Assembly: GCA_018524725.1 (NCBI GenBank)
Contig: JAEUWP010000596.1
Location: 1-29,425, forward strand
Direction of reading: 5' to 3'
DNA from: Podaxis mareebaensis
Lineage: Eukaryota > Basidiomycota > Agaricomycetes > Agaricales > Agaricaceae
Length of the DNA stretch: 29,425 nucleotides
A model generated the notes under the pieces. It had not been told where the DNA came from. It made no database searches and saw nothing but the letters and a program-made list of their open reading frames with translations. Shown in pieces: positions 18,826 through 27,906 of this stretch. Numbering within the stretch: position 1 is the stretch's first letter; every line of letters begins with the position of its first letter. A program made the position numbers and the translations under genes.

Positions 18826-19348
18826 TTGGGTACGGCTGTCTCGTGTCTGCTCTTTGCGCTCATGGACCCCCAAGTCACGTATTGGGCATTCGGTTTCCTC
18901 GTGATCATTCTTTCGGTTCTCGGAGTCGACTTTGTGTCTACGGCTGGGACGTTGTATACCCCCGAGATCTTGTTACCGCATGAGCAAAGTTTTGCAGGAG
19001 TGTTGTTCCAGACTATGACCCAGGTATGAATTTCTGCGTCTTTTTTGTTGCTGAAGCTATCTCAAACATGCATTTATTCAGCTCGGAACGTCAGCAAGGG
19101 TAACGGTATCAACGGTCGTGTTTAATCGCGTGGCGTCGAGCCTGGGTGAGAGAGAGGATACTGTTTGGAGTTATTGAGCAGCACAGTGGACATGTTGTGC
19201 GTTTGGTATCTGTGGCACAGTACTGGTATTTGCTTGCTTTCGAAGCGTGGGTGTGCCTGGGCACAAGAAGGTAAAAGGTCCCTTGGCGCAAGGGAGGACC
19301 GGAGTATTGAGTGAGAAGGTGATCGAAGGGAAGGAGCAGAAGGTGTAG
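18826..19348 (+). pseudogene. Truncated MFS transporter copy (exons 9-10 only)
   Basis: This is the fourth transporter copy, reduced to the 3' end. It begins inside exon 9 (about 18830), keeps the exon 9/10 intron (19024-19081) with GTATGA and TTATTCAG borders, and ends at the same TAG as gene 1 (19346-19348). It is closest to gene 1, sharing exon 10 length (267 nt) and the tail VIEGKEQKV. A TGA at 19175-19177 replaces the Arg codon of SYRAAQW, a CGA-to-TGA change. Several helix residues have also changed (for example YIAKISLPHE to YTPEILLPHE). It marks the left edge of the second duplication unit and has no promoter of its own. Confidence 0.9.
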
Positions 19349-19662
19349 ACGAGAGAGCGTATGCCCAATCCCCTCAAGATTAGACACTTGAGGGCATTAG
19401 ATGTCAGGGTATCATGACATCATGATTACCAAGGAGCCCATTGTTTTCGCCATGTACTGATCGCAGACTTGAATGGCATGATATATTCCATACTTAGAGC
19501 ATTTTCCATATGGACCACAGCCTGCTGACCCTGAGTCTTACCATGTTCCTAGTCCTCATTAGTCGGGACATGCCTCTGCTCAACCTATAAAGCGGGCTTC
19601 TCTCAAGTAGACAGACTACTAAGCTCGTTCATTGTCTCTTGCCACGGACCTTACAACTCGTC
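19349..19662. promoter_or_regulatory. MFS gene 3 upstream region
   Basis: Duplicate of the gene 2 upstream region. It holds GAATGGCATGATATATTCC (19471-19489), TCCATATGGA (19505-19514), GGGACATGCCTCTG, a full TATAAAG (19586-19592) 71 bp before the ATG, and TCTCAAGTAGACAG just after it. Gene 3 therefore has a better TATA box than gene 2. Confidence 0.5.
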
Positions 19663-22033
19663 ATGAATGAAAAATTTTCGATGTCAAGCATCGTTCTGGA
19701 CGAAACCCTGGAATTTTCAAACACTTCAATCCAAAGTATAAGAGATGACCAATTGGGAGCAGCACGGGCAACATACGAACAACCGGAGATGCATGAAGGA
19801 TACTACATCGTTCATAGGAGCCTTCTGAAATCCCTTACTATTGTCATCGTTGCGACACTCAGTATGCTCGTCAATGTATGCACATTCAGAATACTCAATA
19901 TCTGCCCCATACCCTAACTATTTTATAGATAGGAAACGTTACACATGTGTCTATTTCGCTGCCTACGATTGGGAAAGAGTTTGGTGCCGATCCTTCGCTG
20001 TTGCAATGGGTTGTATCGACATATCCATTGAGTTCGGTGGGCTTGCTCTACCTCTGACTGTTTCAGTCGCTCATATTGCTGTTCTACGCTATCAATTCTT
20101 CCGGGTAGGGATGCCTGCTCCTTGTGTGCGGACGATTGGCCGACATATATGGTCGAAAGAAGGCTTATTTGTCGGGAACATTGCTACTTGCTGGTTTCAC
20201 CCTCGGATGCGGGTTTGCAGACAGTGCGTACCGTTTCAACGTACTTCAAGCTGAACTGACATTTGACAATTGGCTTCAAACCTGTTCCGACTCACAAGAT
20301 ATTGTTGCACTTGCCATATTGCGCGGTATTCAAGGCATTGGAGTAGCAGCTACTATCCCTGCATCTGTAAGTTCACAGGCAACCTTTGATACCCCGCGAC
20401 CCACTAACGCTGACCGGTTCCGATTCTCGCGTTCTATGTGTCATTTTCTTGTTGATGATATCTTTGAATAGATGGGCATTCTTGCACACGCTTTCCCACC
20501 ATCAAGAGCTCGTTCGTTCGCATTTGCAGCATTTGCTGCTGGTGGGCCTATCGGTGCCGCATTTGGAACCGCCATTGGCGGAGTTTTGACGCAAAAGACT
20601 GCGTATGTTCTTTTTTTCTTCCGCGAAGAACTCCTCTTCTGGTTCTTACCCATTTTCTGAACAGAAAAACTTGGCGTTCATCGTTCTACATGTTCACGGC
20701 TATTAATATCCTCTGCTTCATCGGTGGCCTACTATCCATCGATAAAGATCCTCCTCACCCAAAAGACGACAGGAGGGTGGACTGGCCGGGCGCTTTTCTA
20801 GTCACTGCAGCTTTGGTCATGATCTTATATGTGTTGGGGGAAGGCGAGAGTGCACCGAAACAATGGGCTACTGGGTGTATGTGACCTGCTGACGTCTTCT
20901 GATTGAACTATTGACGCGACCACATACCCCGTAACAGATATTATTGCGCTTCTGGTCGTTGGTGTGTTTCTGATCGGGGTGTTCATATGTTGGCAATGGT
21001 TCCTCGAGAAGGCGCAAAACCAGGGCCAGCAACGTAACGACGGGGAAGTCCAGAACCAAGAACTCCCAGGAGGGAGACTAAAAACATTAAAAGAACATCT
21101 TCCTCCGCCACTTATGAAACTCTCGCTGTGGGGCCGAGCAAGGGGGAGGTTTGCGGCGGTGATGTGCATCGCGTTTTTGCTTTGGACTTCATTCATTGCC
21201 TGGACATTCTGGATGCAGGTGTGTTTTCATCGCATTCTCCTCGTCAATGATGAAATAAACGTATACGTAGTTATATTTCCAAAACTATATAGGTCTTACA
21301 CCACTTCAGACAGTCGCCCGCGTCTTGCCTATGTTTGCTACCGGACTGTTGTGTAACGCTTTTGTGGGGGTTATGGCTGAACGCACACCGATGATCGTCA
21401 TCATAAGTAAGCAATCTCCCAGCCTCTGCTCATTATGGATGCGTACCTTACCAACTCCATGTTGCTTTGTCTTTGACCTGAAGCTATGGGAACGATGGGA
21501 ACAACACTTGCATGTTTTCTCTTTGCGATCATAAATACGAAAGCTACTTATTGGGCGTTTGAGTTTCCCGCAATGGTCTTGTCGGTTCTTGGGGTAGATT
21601 TTGTTTACACCGCCGGAACGCTTTATATTGCTAAGATATCCCTACCGTATGAACAGAGTCTTGCAGCAGCTTTATTTCAGACCATGACGGAAGTACGTCT
21701 TCATTTCTCTCTTACGCCATCCATCGAATTGACCGCCCCCTTTAGCTCGGAATTTCTGCAGGGGTGACAATATCGACAGTCGTGTTCAACCGCATGACGT
21801 TGAGCTTGGGTGATGGAGAGGATATGATTCGGAGCTATCGTGCGGCGCAGTGGACGGGCTGTGCGTTTGGCATTTGCGCGGCGTCATTGTCGCTCGCGTT
21901 CTTTAGGGGCGTAGGTGTGCCGGGGCATAAGGAAAACAAAGCACCGTTGCAGGAGGGTGTGTTGAGTGAGACCTCGAGTAGAGGAAGCACGGAGAAGGAA
22001 TCAATGGAGGAGGGCAAACAAGGTATGAACTAG
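19663..22033 (+). CDS. MFS drug:H+ antiporter, DHA2 family, paralogue 3
   Basis: This is the closest relative of paralogue 2 and arose with it by the tandem duplication. Exons: 19663-19875, 19929-20036, 20109-20223, 20299-20366, 20472-20602, 20665-20876, 20938-21218, 21271-21406, 21484-21692, 21746-22033; introns 52-105 bp; 586 aa. Motif A GRLADIYGRKKAYLSG is unchanged; motif B reads LRGIQGIGVAATIP and the motif C region GGPIGAAFGTAIGG. It differs from paralogue 2 at scattered helix positions (ICWQW for IYWQW, AERTPM for AGHTPM, TMTE for TMTQ at the exon 9 end). Exons 5-6 are almost identical to paralogue 2, while exons 1, 2 and 8 are clearly diverged. An in-frame ATG at 19639 would add eight residues; the start chosen matches paralogue 2. 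Confidence 0.9.
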
Positions 22034-22438
22034 AGGGGGCTTGGGGTAGTATATTTTCTTTGCGGTCCATGAGTCGGTTCTGGCCGTCTGTGTATACAGC
22101 GGTCTGCTACGGGCCCCTCAGGTAGTAAAAAATTTCTCTTAACCGTTGACCTCAGGCACGATTGGTCTCAGATAGCTTAGGATGCACTCTGGTTGTATTA
22201 GATAGGAATTGAAGGGAAACCTTTGCTTTTACTCCCACTGCAGTTTCCATAATTTTCTTATAAAATATTGGGCTTCGCAGATAATAGGCAAGCCTCCGTC
22301 GTACCTAGACTGGTACATAGGATCTCGTAGGAGCTCATTTGTAACGTTTAAATAGCAGTTATACCCTCTCCTCTACTCGAAACATCTAAGGACTTCTGGT
22401 GAGTCCTTCGCCTCGACCACTCACGTCGAGAAAATCCT
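22034..22438. other. Downstream tail of unit 2, decayed
   Basis: Homologous to 17036-17196 joined to about 17930-18365, without the Gypsy insert. The minus strand keeps pieces such as GGLPIICEAQYFIRKLWKLQ near 22215-22300 that match the unit 1 remnant. No intact gene. Confidence 0.5.
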
Positions 22439-22800
22439 TCAGTTCTTTAACACATCTGTTTGTCCCAAGGATGCTGAAGAATACAAATATGACATTGCAA
22501 GGCAAGGAATATAGAGTCCAAATTCCCCGTTGCAGTCCGAATGAAGGATCTTGTCAGATCTATCTGCAAGAACGACCATTTGGGGTGTCTCGGGTGGCCC
22601 ATGTAGAGTCAGGACACCTGTGGTTTTGGCACAGTGCACTACGGACCTCATGCATGTAAAGTTAGGAGTGACAGAGAGCTCTGTGTTTTGGTCATCGAGG
22701 AGGCAAATCTAACGGGGTGAGTACGCCATCGCAGGTGAGATGTCCGTTGGTGATGGACCCGAGTTGTGAATACTAAAAGGTAGTGTCGTGCACCTTCGGG
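22439..22800 (-). pseudogene. Unrecognised minus-strand gene remnant, unit 2 copy
   Basis: The counterpart of 18366-18745. Here MRSVVHCAKTTGVLTLHGPP, MVVLADRSDKILH and GEFGLYIPCLAMSYLYSS lie in one frame, so unit 2 keeps the older reading where unit 1 has an indel. Stops further upstream break the protein. Not recognised. Confidence 0.4.
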
Positions 22801-23038
22801 GTTGTGGAGATCGGATGCCGGCTGGCCATGAAATCGCCATCCGCCATCCTCCTCCTATTATTTTAACACCCCCTGATTCGTTCCCCGACGACGCGACGTA
22901 CCCGGACCATTCATACGACGACAACGCCTACTCAGCCACTACCTTCCGCACTCGGAAGGTGGCTCAGCACTATCGACGACGGAACGGCTCCACCAAGCGC
23001 ACTATCCAATACTTGCCCTTCCGACCTCCGATTACATT
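22801..23038 (+). other. Open stretch of unknown meaning next to the Ngaro repeat
   Basis: The plus strand is open from about 22788 to a TAG at 23040-23042, reading MPAGHEIAIRHPPPIILTPP and ending KRTIQYLPFRPPITF. It is GC-rich, unlike the tail on its left. The stop falls in the first bases of the 200-bp repeat, so it may be host coding sequence cut by the retroelement end. No family recognised; may be chance. Confidence 0.25.
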
Positions 23039-23238
23039 CTAGTGCTTGCGTGTGACGGGTAAGGTAAGGAAGGAGAACATCTATTCCGTTGGATGTGTCA
23101 ATACATAGGATGGTAGTACTTGAATGAGAGGGTACTCAGAAGACGACTGCATGTGTGAGTGGGAGTGGTCGTTGGAGGCCAGGGGGCTCGCCAAGATCCA
23201 GGGCTGCGAGGTGAAAGGAGGAACGCTGACGGGTCACC
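23039..23238. repeat. 200-bp direct repeat, outer copy (candidate B2)
   Basis: Begins CTAGTGCTTGCG and ends GGGTCACC. It matches 23458-23657 at 198 of 200 positions by eye; the differences are GCGTGTG/GCGCGTG and GACGGG/GACAGG. Such near identity next to much more decayed DNA indicates a recent copy or a repeat kept identical by the transposition cycle. Confidence 0.85.
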
Positions 23239-23457
23239 ACCATGCGTATGCCTTCAGTCTCGCCATGAAGTCATCTTCGAGGGAGGGTGGGTGGGATATT
23301 GCGAGTCCGCACGCTGTAGAGGTGTAGTCTTGGCACGATTCTGGTCTCGCGCCGTGGTGGTTGGTGGTATAGTCGTGTATTGAGTTGTCCGGGGCCCGTG
23401 ACTCGTCACGCTGCACAAGAATTCGCACCAGGTTCGTACCTCACTTGGTGCGGCACT
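23239..23457. repeat. 219-bp spacer between the direct repeats (candidate A2)
   Basis: No match to this segment was found elsewhere in the window. If the element is Ngaro-like, this is the A2 repeat and should be nearly identical to a segment at the 5' end of the element, beyond the right edge. Confidence 0.45.
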
Positions 23458-23657
23458 CTAGTGCTTGCGCGTGACGGGTAAGGTAAGGAAGGAGAACATC
23501 TATTCCGTTGGATGTGTCAATACATAGGATGGTAGTACTTGAATGAGAGGGTACTCAGAAGACGACTGCATGTGTGAGTGGGAGTGGTCGTTGGAGGCCA
23601 GGGGGCTCGCCAAGATCCAGGGCTGCGAGGTGAAAGGAGGAACGCTGACAGGTCACC
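23458..23657. repeat. 200-bp direct repeat, inner copy (candidate B1)
   Basis: Inner copy of the repeat described at 23039-23238. It lies 65 bp beyond the recombinase stop codon, where the B1 segment of a split direct repeat is expected. Confidence 0.85.
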
Positions 23658-23722
23658 CACAAACTGCACAGCCGTCACGTTCCACCGAAGGCTAGCCCCC
23701 AAAGGCGGTTTGGTCCTTTGCT

Positions 23723-24787
23723 TTAATGTGGCATATTTGCGGTTTTGATGTTCTGTGCATGAAGTGGAACGATGTCTTCAATAGAGCGCCAGTATTTGAG
23801 GAAGGCATCCGAGGACCAACAGCCCATGGTTTTCACGACTTCTGGAGGTACTTTGGCTAGAAGGAGCTCTGTGGTTCCGCCAATTCTGAAGCAATGTCCC
23901 ATAATGCGTGGGTATCCCAGGTGTGACCATACCTGGTTGCACCGCCCAAGGAAAGCTTTTTTGGTAAGGATGATGAGGCCAGATTTGTTCCTGTAGGTGA
24001 AGAGGGGGAGAGTTTGGGAAAGACGGTTGGTGTGGAGGTGATGCTCGAGTGCTGAGATTGGGTCTGAAACTGATTTCTGGCATACTAAAATGATGTCCTG
24101 GCCCAATCGGTGGGTTTTGGTCTTTGGGAGATTGAGGATCCATGCTGAACGGTTACGAGGAGAATGACAAATTGAGTTTTGGGTTGGAATGGAGGTTAGG
24201 TCTTTGGTGGAAGCAGAGGATGGGAGGAGTTCTCCTAGTCGACATTGTCCCCAAAAGGCTGTGCATGCACAGGCGAAGATTGTGGCATCAGAGTGGTCCT
24301 GGTGGTTGAGGTAGTGATGGAGGAGTTCGAGCATTCGGATGTTTATTGAAAAGTGGGGTGGCCGCTTGAATGATGGTGGGGAGAGGTTCTGTACACCATT
24401 TAAAACACGACCAAGATGTTCACTGCCATTCCAGGTCCAGTTGTTCGCCACGTGCCAGGCCTTGAGGGCTGTGATTCTGTTCTTGGCTGTTGAGGCTGAT
24501 GACTGCCCGATATCTGAGGCTGCAAAGGCACATAGTACCAGCTCATGTGCTGGGGTGTGTAGGTGTTTCGGTATCTTCTCCTTTTCGCAGAAGTGGAGGT
24601 ATTTCTGAATTGTGTATCTATAATTTTGGAGTGTTGATGGTGCCCAGCTGTGTTGGATGGTGGATTGTATCTTGCTTAGGGTTGAGGGTGAGAGGTTCAG
24701 TGGGAGGTATAGCTTTTTCTGGTTATAGAGGGAGGGTGTTGTAATAAGGATGCGTTTTGGTTTGGGAGTTTGGTGTTGGTCTGGCAT
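23723..24787 (-). CDS. Tyrosine recombinase of the Ngaro-like element
   Basis: A phage-integrase-fold recombinase of 354 aa that would integrate the circular cDNA. The N-terminal core-binding part is helical (SPSTLSKIQSTIQHSW, TLQNYRYTIQKYLHFCEKE). Catalytic residues are all visible: Arg183 in GQCRLGELL, a Lys near 222-224 in LPKTKTHRLG, His298 and Arg301 in GHCFRIGGTT, Trp324 in MGCWSSDAFL, and the nucleophile Tyr332 in LKYWRS. The frame has no stop or shift, in contrast to the RT upstream. The start is 97 bp after the RNase H stop, in another frame, so translation must be separate or spliced. Alternative: a domesticated recombinase gene, less likely next to RT-RNase H and terminal repeats. 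Confidence 0.88.
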   Translation of the reverse strand: MPDQHQTPKPKRILITTPSLYNQKKLYLPLNLSPSTLSKIQSTIQHSWAPSTLQNYRYTIQKYLHFCEKEKIPKHLHTPAHELVLCAFAASDIGQSSASTAKNRITALKAWHVANNWTWNGSEHLGRVLNGVQNLSPPSFKRPPHFSINIRMLELLHHYLNHQDHSDATIFACACTAFWGQCRLGELLPSSASTKDLTSIPTQNSICHSPRNRSAWILNLPKTKTHRLGQDIILVCQKSVSDPISALEHHLHTNRLSQTLPLFTYRNKSGLIILTKKAFLGRCNQVWSHLGYPRIMGHCFRIGGTTELLLAKVPPEVVKTMGCWSSDAFLKYWRSIEDIVPLHAQNIKTANMPH

Positions 24788-25898
24788 TGAGGATGGGGTG
24801 TTGTAATGTTTAGGTCAGTGATGTAGTGCAGTTAGTCATGTGACTGTGTGTACTTTGGTAATTGTCAGTGGAGATTTCAATTTATTATAAAAGTGGTCGT
24901 GGAATTAAGAAATCGCTAAGGAAGTCTGGTAAGGAGAAGGTACTTTGAGATCGCTTTAGTGAGTGAATGGGAATGCCACGGGATGGTCTGTCTGCTAGGT
25001 TCTGTTCTGATGGTATGTAAAGAGAGGAAATCCAAATTCTGTGGATGCGGAGTAATGAAGTAATGCATTGTAGAACCCTGTTATGTTCTGGGTTCCGTGA
25101 GCAGCCACTCGCAATTGCACCAATGACTGCAGTATTATCTGACTTGACCTGGAAATGTGTATTTGTGTGGCCAAAGTGGATTGTGAATCGGAGGCCACAT
25201 TCAATTGCAATCATTTCTGCCCAGCTGATCTTCTGGTCTGGGTTCTTGTCCCATCCTGGTCGTAGTCTCCAAGCATCCCACTGCTTGTCAAATACAATGC
25301 CAATTCCGAAGGAGGTGGATGCATCCACCCAGAAGTCGATGGGTGAGATGGGTGGAGGTGGGAGGATTTTGGACCCACAATCTGGGGCTGAAAGTTTTTC
25401 AATCCACCATGTAATGTCTGACATCACCAAGGCATTTGGTTTTCGTCAGCTGAAGGGGTGTTTCCCTTGGAATGATGATGCGAAACGTGACAATGATGGG
25501 AGCCGAGATTGGCCCTCTGGGAGTGCTAAGGAACAATGTACAAGGGTGCCGAGGACTGATTCTACTTCCTTTCGGGTAAAGGACTGTTCCTGGCTCCAGT
25601 GAGAAATCTTAGCGATGTAATGTTGGGCCTTCTCAGGTGGGATTGTGACTTTATGAAGTGTGAGGTCCCATAGGAAGCTGAGGTACTTGAAGATATGTGA
25701 GAAGGGGCATGTCTTCGAATGTTTCCAGGGCCAGCCAAGGTGAGCGGCTAGGTCACAGATGGTTTGAAGGTTGTATGAGTATGCCGGTTCTATTGTTGCA
25801 TCATGTGAGGTGAGTGGGAATCAGAAGAAAACAAAGTCATCAACCCAATTCTTGCATGGGGACTTTGTCTTATGCCTAATGAGTGCTGTCATGGTGTC

Positions 25899-27267
25899 TG
25901 TTATGAACCAGCCTGGTACCTCCCACTGCAATATCATTTATCACGCATTAGTCCACAAGCTTGGACTTCCCAATGCCTCTTGCTCCACCACTCAAGACAC
26001 AGGTATACCAGCTGAAGACTCAGCTCGCTACTGCAATGAAGCTTTCACCAATCGTCGCCTTCCTGGTCATGCATCCCTATTCTCCAAAGACTGGCCAATG
26101 CCTGGACCACTCTTCTACAAGACTGATTGCATGATGACAGAAATATTACGCATCACTTGGGAAAATGCTCCCTTCACTCACGTCTTCGATCCTGACAGGT
26201 TATATGTTCAAATGATCCATAACAACTTCAACTCCACCTGGGCCCATGGTTGGAAGATGATTCCCTATGCTGGAGAACCCATTGTATTCCTTCATCCCTA
26301 CATGATGTATCCACCCGAAGTTGTCCCACACATCATCAAGTATGAAGTCACCCATGGACTTTACTTTCAAGAAGTAGAAGTCTACCATGTCAATCCTAAC
26401 TCCGACGAGCCTCTGGCCATTCCTCCCCATCATACTCAACTTCCACCCCTCTGCAGCATTGACTCCAACGTCCCAGGTATCGACGAGTCAAACCCAGAAG
26501 AACCCTTCGGCGATCCTCCTCCATATCCACCGCCATATGTCACCGGCGATATATCATCATCATTGTCATCGTCCCCACACCACAGCCTCATCTTCCTCCA
26601 TGAAGATTCTCCTGACTCACTGCCTTTGACGGGCAACTTCCCCATTCCCAGTTCCACCTCATCTCCCGACTCTTACTCCTCTGACTCTTCCAATGGACAT
26701 CTTCACCCTGATATGGACTTGTAGTATAACCAGTAAATAGCTTCTCTTTCATCTTGCTACAGACACTTTGCCTTGTATTCCTGTATCTCGCCTGAACTCT
26801 ATCTTGTACGATTTCCTTAGTTAGTTAGTTTCCTTTCTTGTCTCCATTCCTATTCTTGTCTAGTCTCTATTCTTGTCTCACTCCGCTCCATAGTTACACT
26901 TCTATTGACCCTCGGACTCATAGCATTACTTCATCATAGTTACCAGAATCGGACCCTAGAAGTAAAGCTTAAATAGCCACTTGTGTACTGGAAGCACAAG
27001 CTTCCTATATTCTCAAATCTCAAGTTACTGTTTACCTTTAACTTCTGATTGACGTTAGCTCACGATCAGTGTGGTAGTAAACACTCTATTGGTCATACTC
27101 TCGACTTATAGACGTTCGACCTCCTGAGTGTACTTAACTGGACACTTGCCTCGCCACCTTCTTATCATGATCCTTCTTGCTAGATCCTAGCACCTCTGTG
27201 AACCATCTAGTGAGATAGCCGCCCCCTAGCAGAGCTTAGGCAACCGGTGATAAGGACCAACCTAACA
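25899..27267 (+). mobile_element. 1,369-bp insertion, probable long solo LTR
   Basis: It starts TGTTATGAACC and ends CCTAACA, so the termini are TGTTA...TAACA, and it is flanked by GTGTC at 25894-25898 and 27268-27272, an exact 5-bp duplication. It interrupts the RT between its B and C motifs, and the host protein is continuous once it is removed. The right half has LTR-like content: TAAATAGCC near 26971 as a TATA candidate, followed by CACTTGTGTACTGGAAGCAC and a T/C-rich region. No internal gag-pol or second LTR is present, so a solo LTR left by LTR-LTR recombination is the simplest reading. Alternative: a non-autonomous element with very short ends. Confidence 0.75.
25903..26724 (+). CDS. 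Uncharacterised 273-aa ORF inside the solo LTR
   Basis: An ATG four bases inside the insertion opens a clean 273-codon frame ending at a TAG (26722-26724). The N-terminal two thirds look like a folded domain with many aromatic residues and Pro (SLFSKDWPMPGPLFYKTDCM, VFDPDRLYVQMIHNNFNSTW, PYAGEPIVFLHPYMMYPPEV, KYEVTHGLYFQEVEVYHVNP). The last third is low-complexity Pro/Ser/Asp (PFGDPPPYPPPYVTGDISSS). No stop or frameshift occurs, although the host element is damaged. I recognise no family. It could be a captured or LTR-specific accessory gene, or the N-terminus of a protein whose remainder lay in the lost internal region. A longer frame starting at 25771 uses host DNA and is an artefact of the junction. 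Confidence 0.5.
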   Translation: MNQPGTSHCNIIYHALVHKLGLPNASCSTTQDTGIPAEDSARYCNEAFTNRRLPGHASLFSKDWPMPGPLFYKTDCMMTEILRITWENAPFTHVFDPDRLYVQMIHNNFNSTWAHGWKMIPYAGEPIVFLHPYMMYPPEVVPHIIKYEVTHGLYFQEVEVYHVNPNSDEPLAIPPHHTQLPPLCSIDSNVPGIDESNPEEPFGDPPPYPPPYVTGDISSSLSSSPHHSLIFLHEDSPDSLPLTGNFPIPSSTSSPDSYSSDSSNGHLHPDMDL

Positions 27268-27906
27268 GTGTCTGCTAACCAGCCAAAGACACCCCCCAAA
27301 CTGCTCGCACCAAAAGGTGCATTGTGATCAATATAGAAAAGGCCTTGCCATTCAATGACGAAATGGCATTGTTGTGAGGGGGTGATCGGGCAGCAGCGGA
27401 AGGCTGCATCTACATCCATGGTCGCTGCCTGTGTATCTGGTGGGGCGTCTTGAACAATGGTGTAGATTTCATTGAAGGTGCCCCAGTCACATGGGAACTT
27501 TGACGAGTCAATTTCTGAGTTGACAGATGAGTGTGTGGGATTGTTGTGTGGGTACGATAGGTCTTGGATGATTTGGAGGTCACCTGGGATGTCTGATTTC
27601 GGTACTGTCCCCAATGGGGAGGTTCGAAAAGGACCTATGAGGAATTCCTGGCGGGATCTTGAAAATGGACCAGAATAACGTCCAGCTGAACATTCTTTAT
27701 TTATATGTTGATTAATAGCATTGGGGTAGTTTAAGGCAGAGGAATGGTTGGATGGAACATAAGTGTGGGTGGGTATTGAATGAATGCCCATATCAAAACC
27801 ACATCGCAGGCTCAATGGGATATCTGCAAAAAAATCATACAAGCCAGCTGCCTGGAGTTCATGTTCCCAGGCAACCGGAATTAACAGTGTAACGACAGGG
27901 AGGAGG

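Larger units (their letters stand above)
18830..22800. repeat. Tandem segmental duplication, unit 2
   Basis: Second copy of the block at 13828-18745: truncated gene 1 tail, intergenic region with the same boxes, MFS gene 3, and downstream DNA with the same minus-strand remnant. Homology ends around 22797, just after a CCTTCGGGGT motif matched near 18720. Confidence 0.85.

Noticed and set aside
11940..22033. Secondary-metabolite gene cluster around the transporters
   Set aside because: No synthase, P450 or pathway regulator is present; the neighbours are duplicates and transposon remnants.
23039..23657. CRISPR or satellite array
   Set aside because: Only two 200-bp copies with one 219-bp spacer, in a fungal genome beside a recombinase; split direct repeats fit better.
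25045..25602. 185-aa plus-strand open frame
   Set aside because: Antisense shadow of the RT thumb and RNase H domain, which match known motifs on the minus strand.
25771..25902. Upstream 44 codons of the 317-aa plus-strand frame
   Set aside because: These bases belong to the minus-strand RT and the target duplication; the insertion's own ATG is at 25903.
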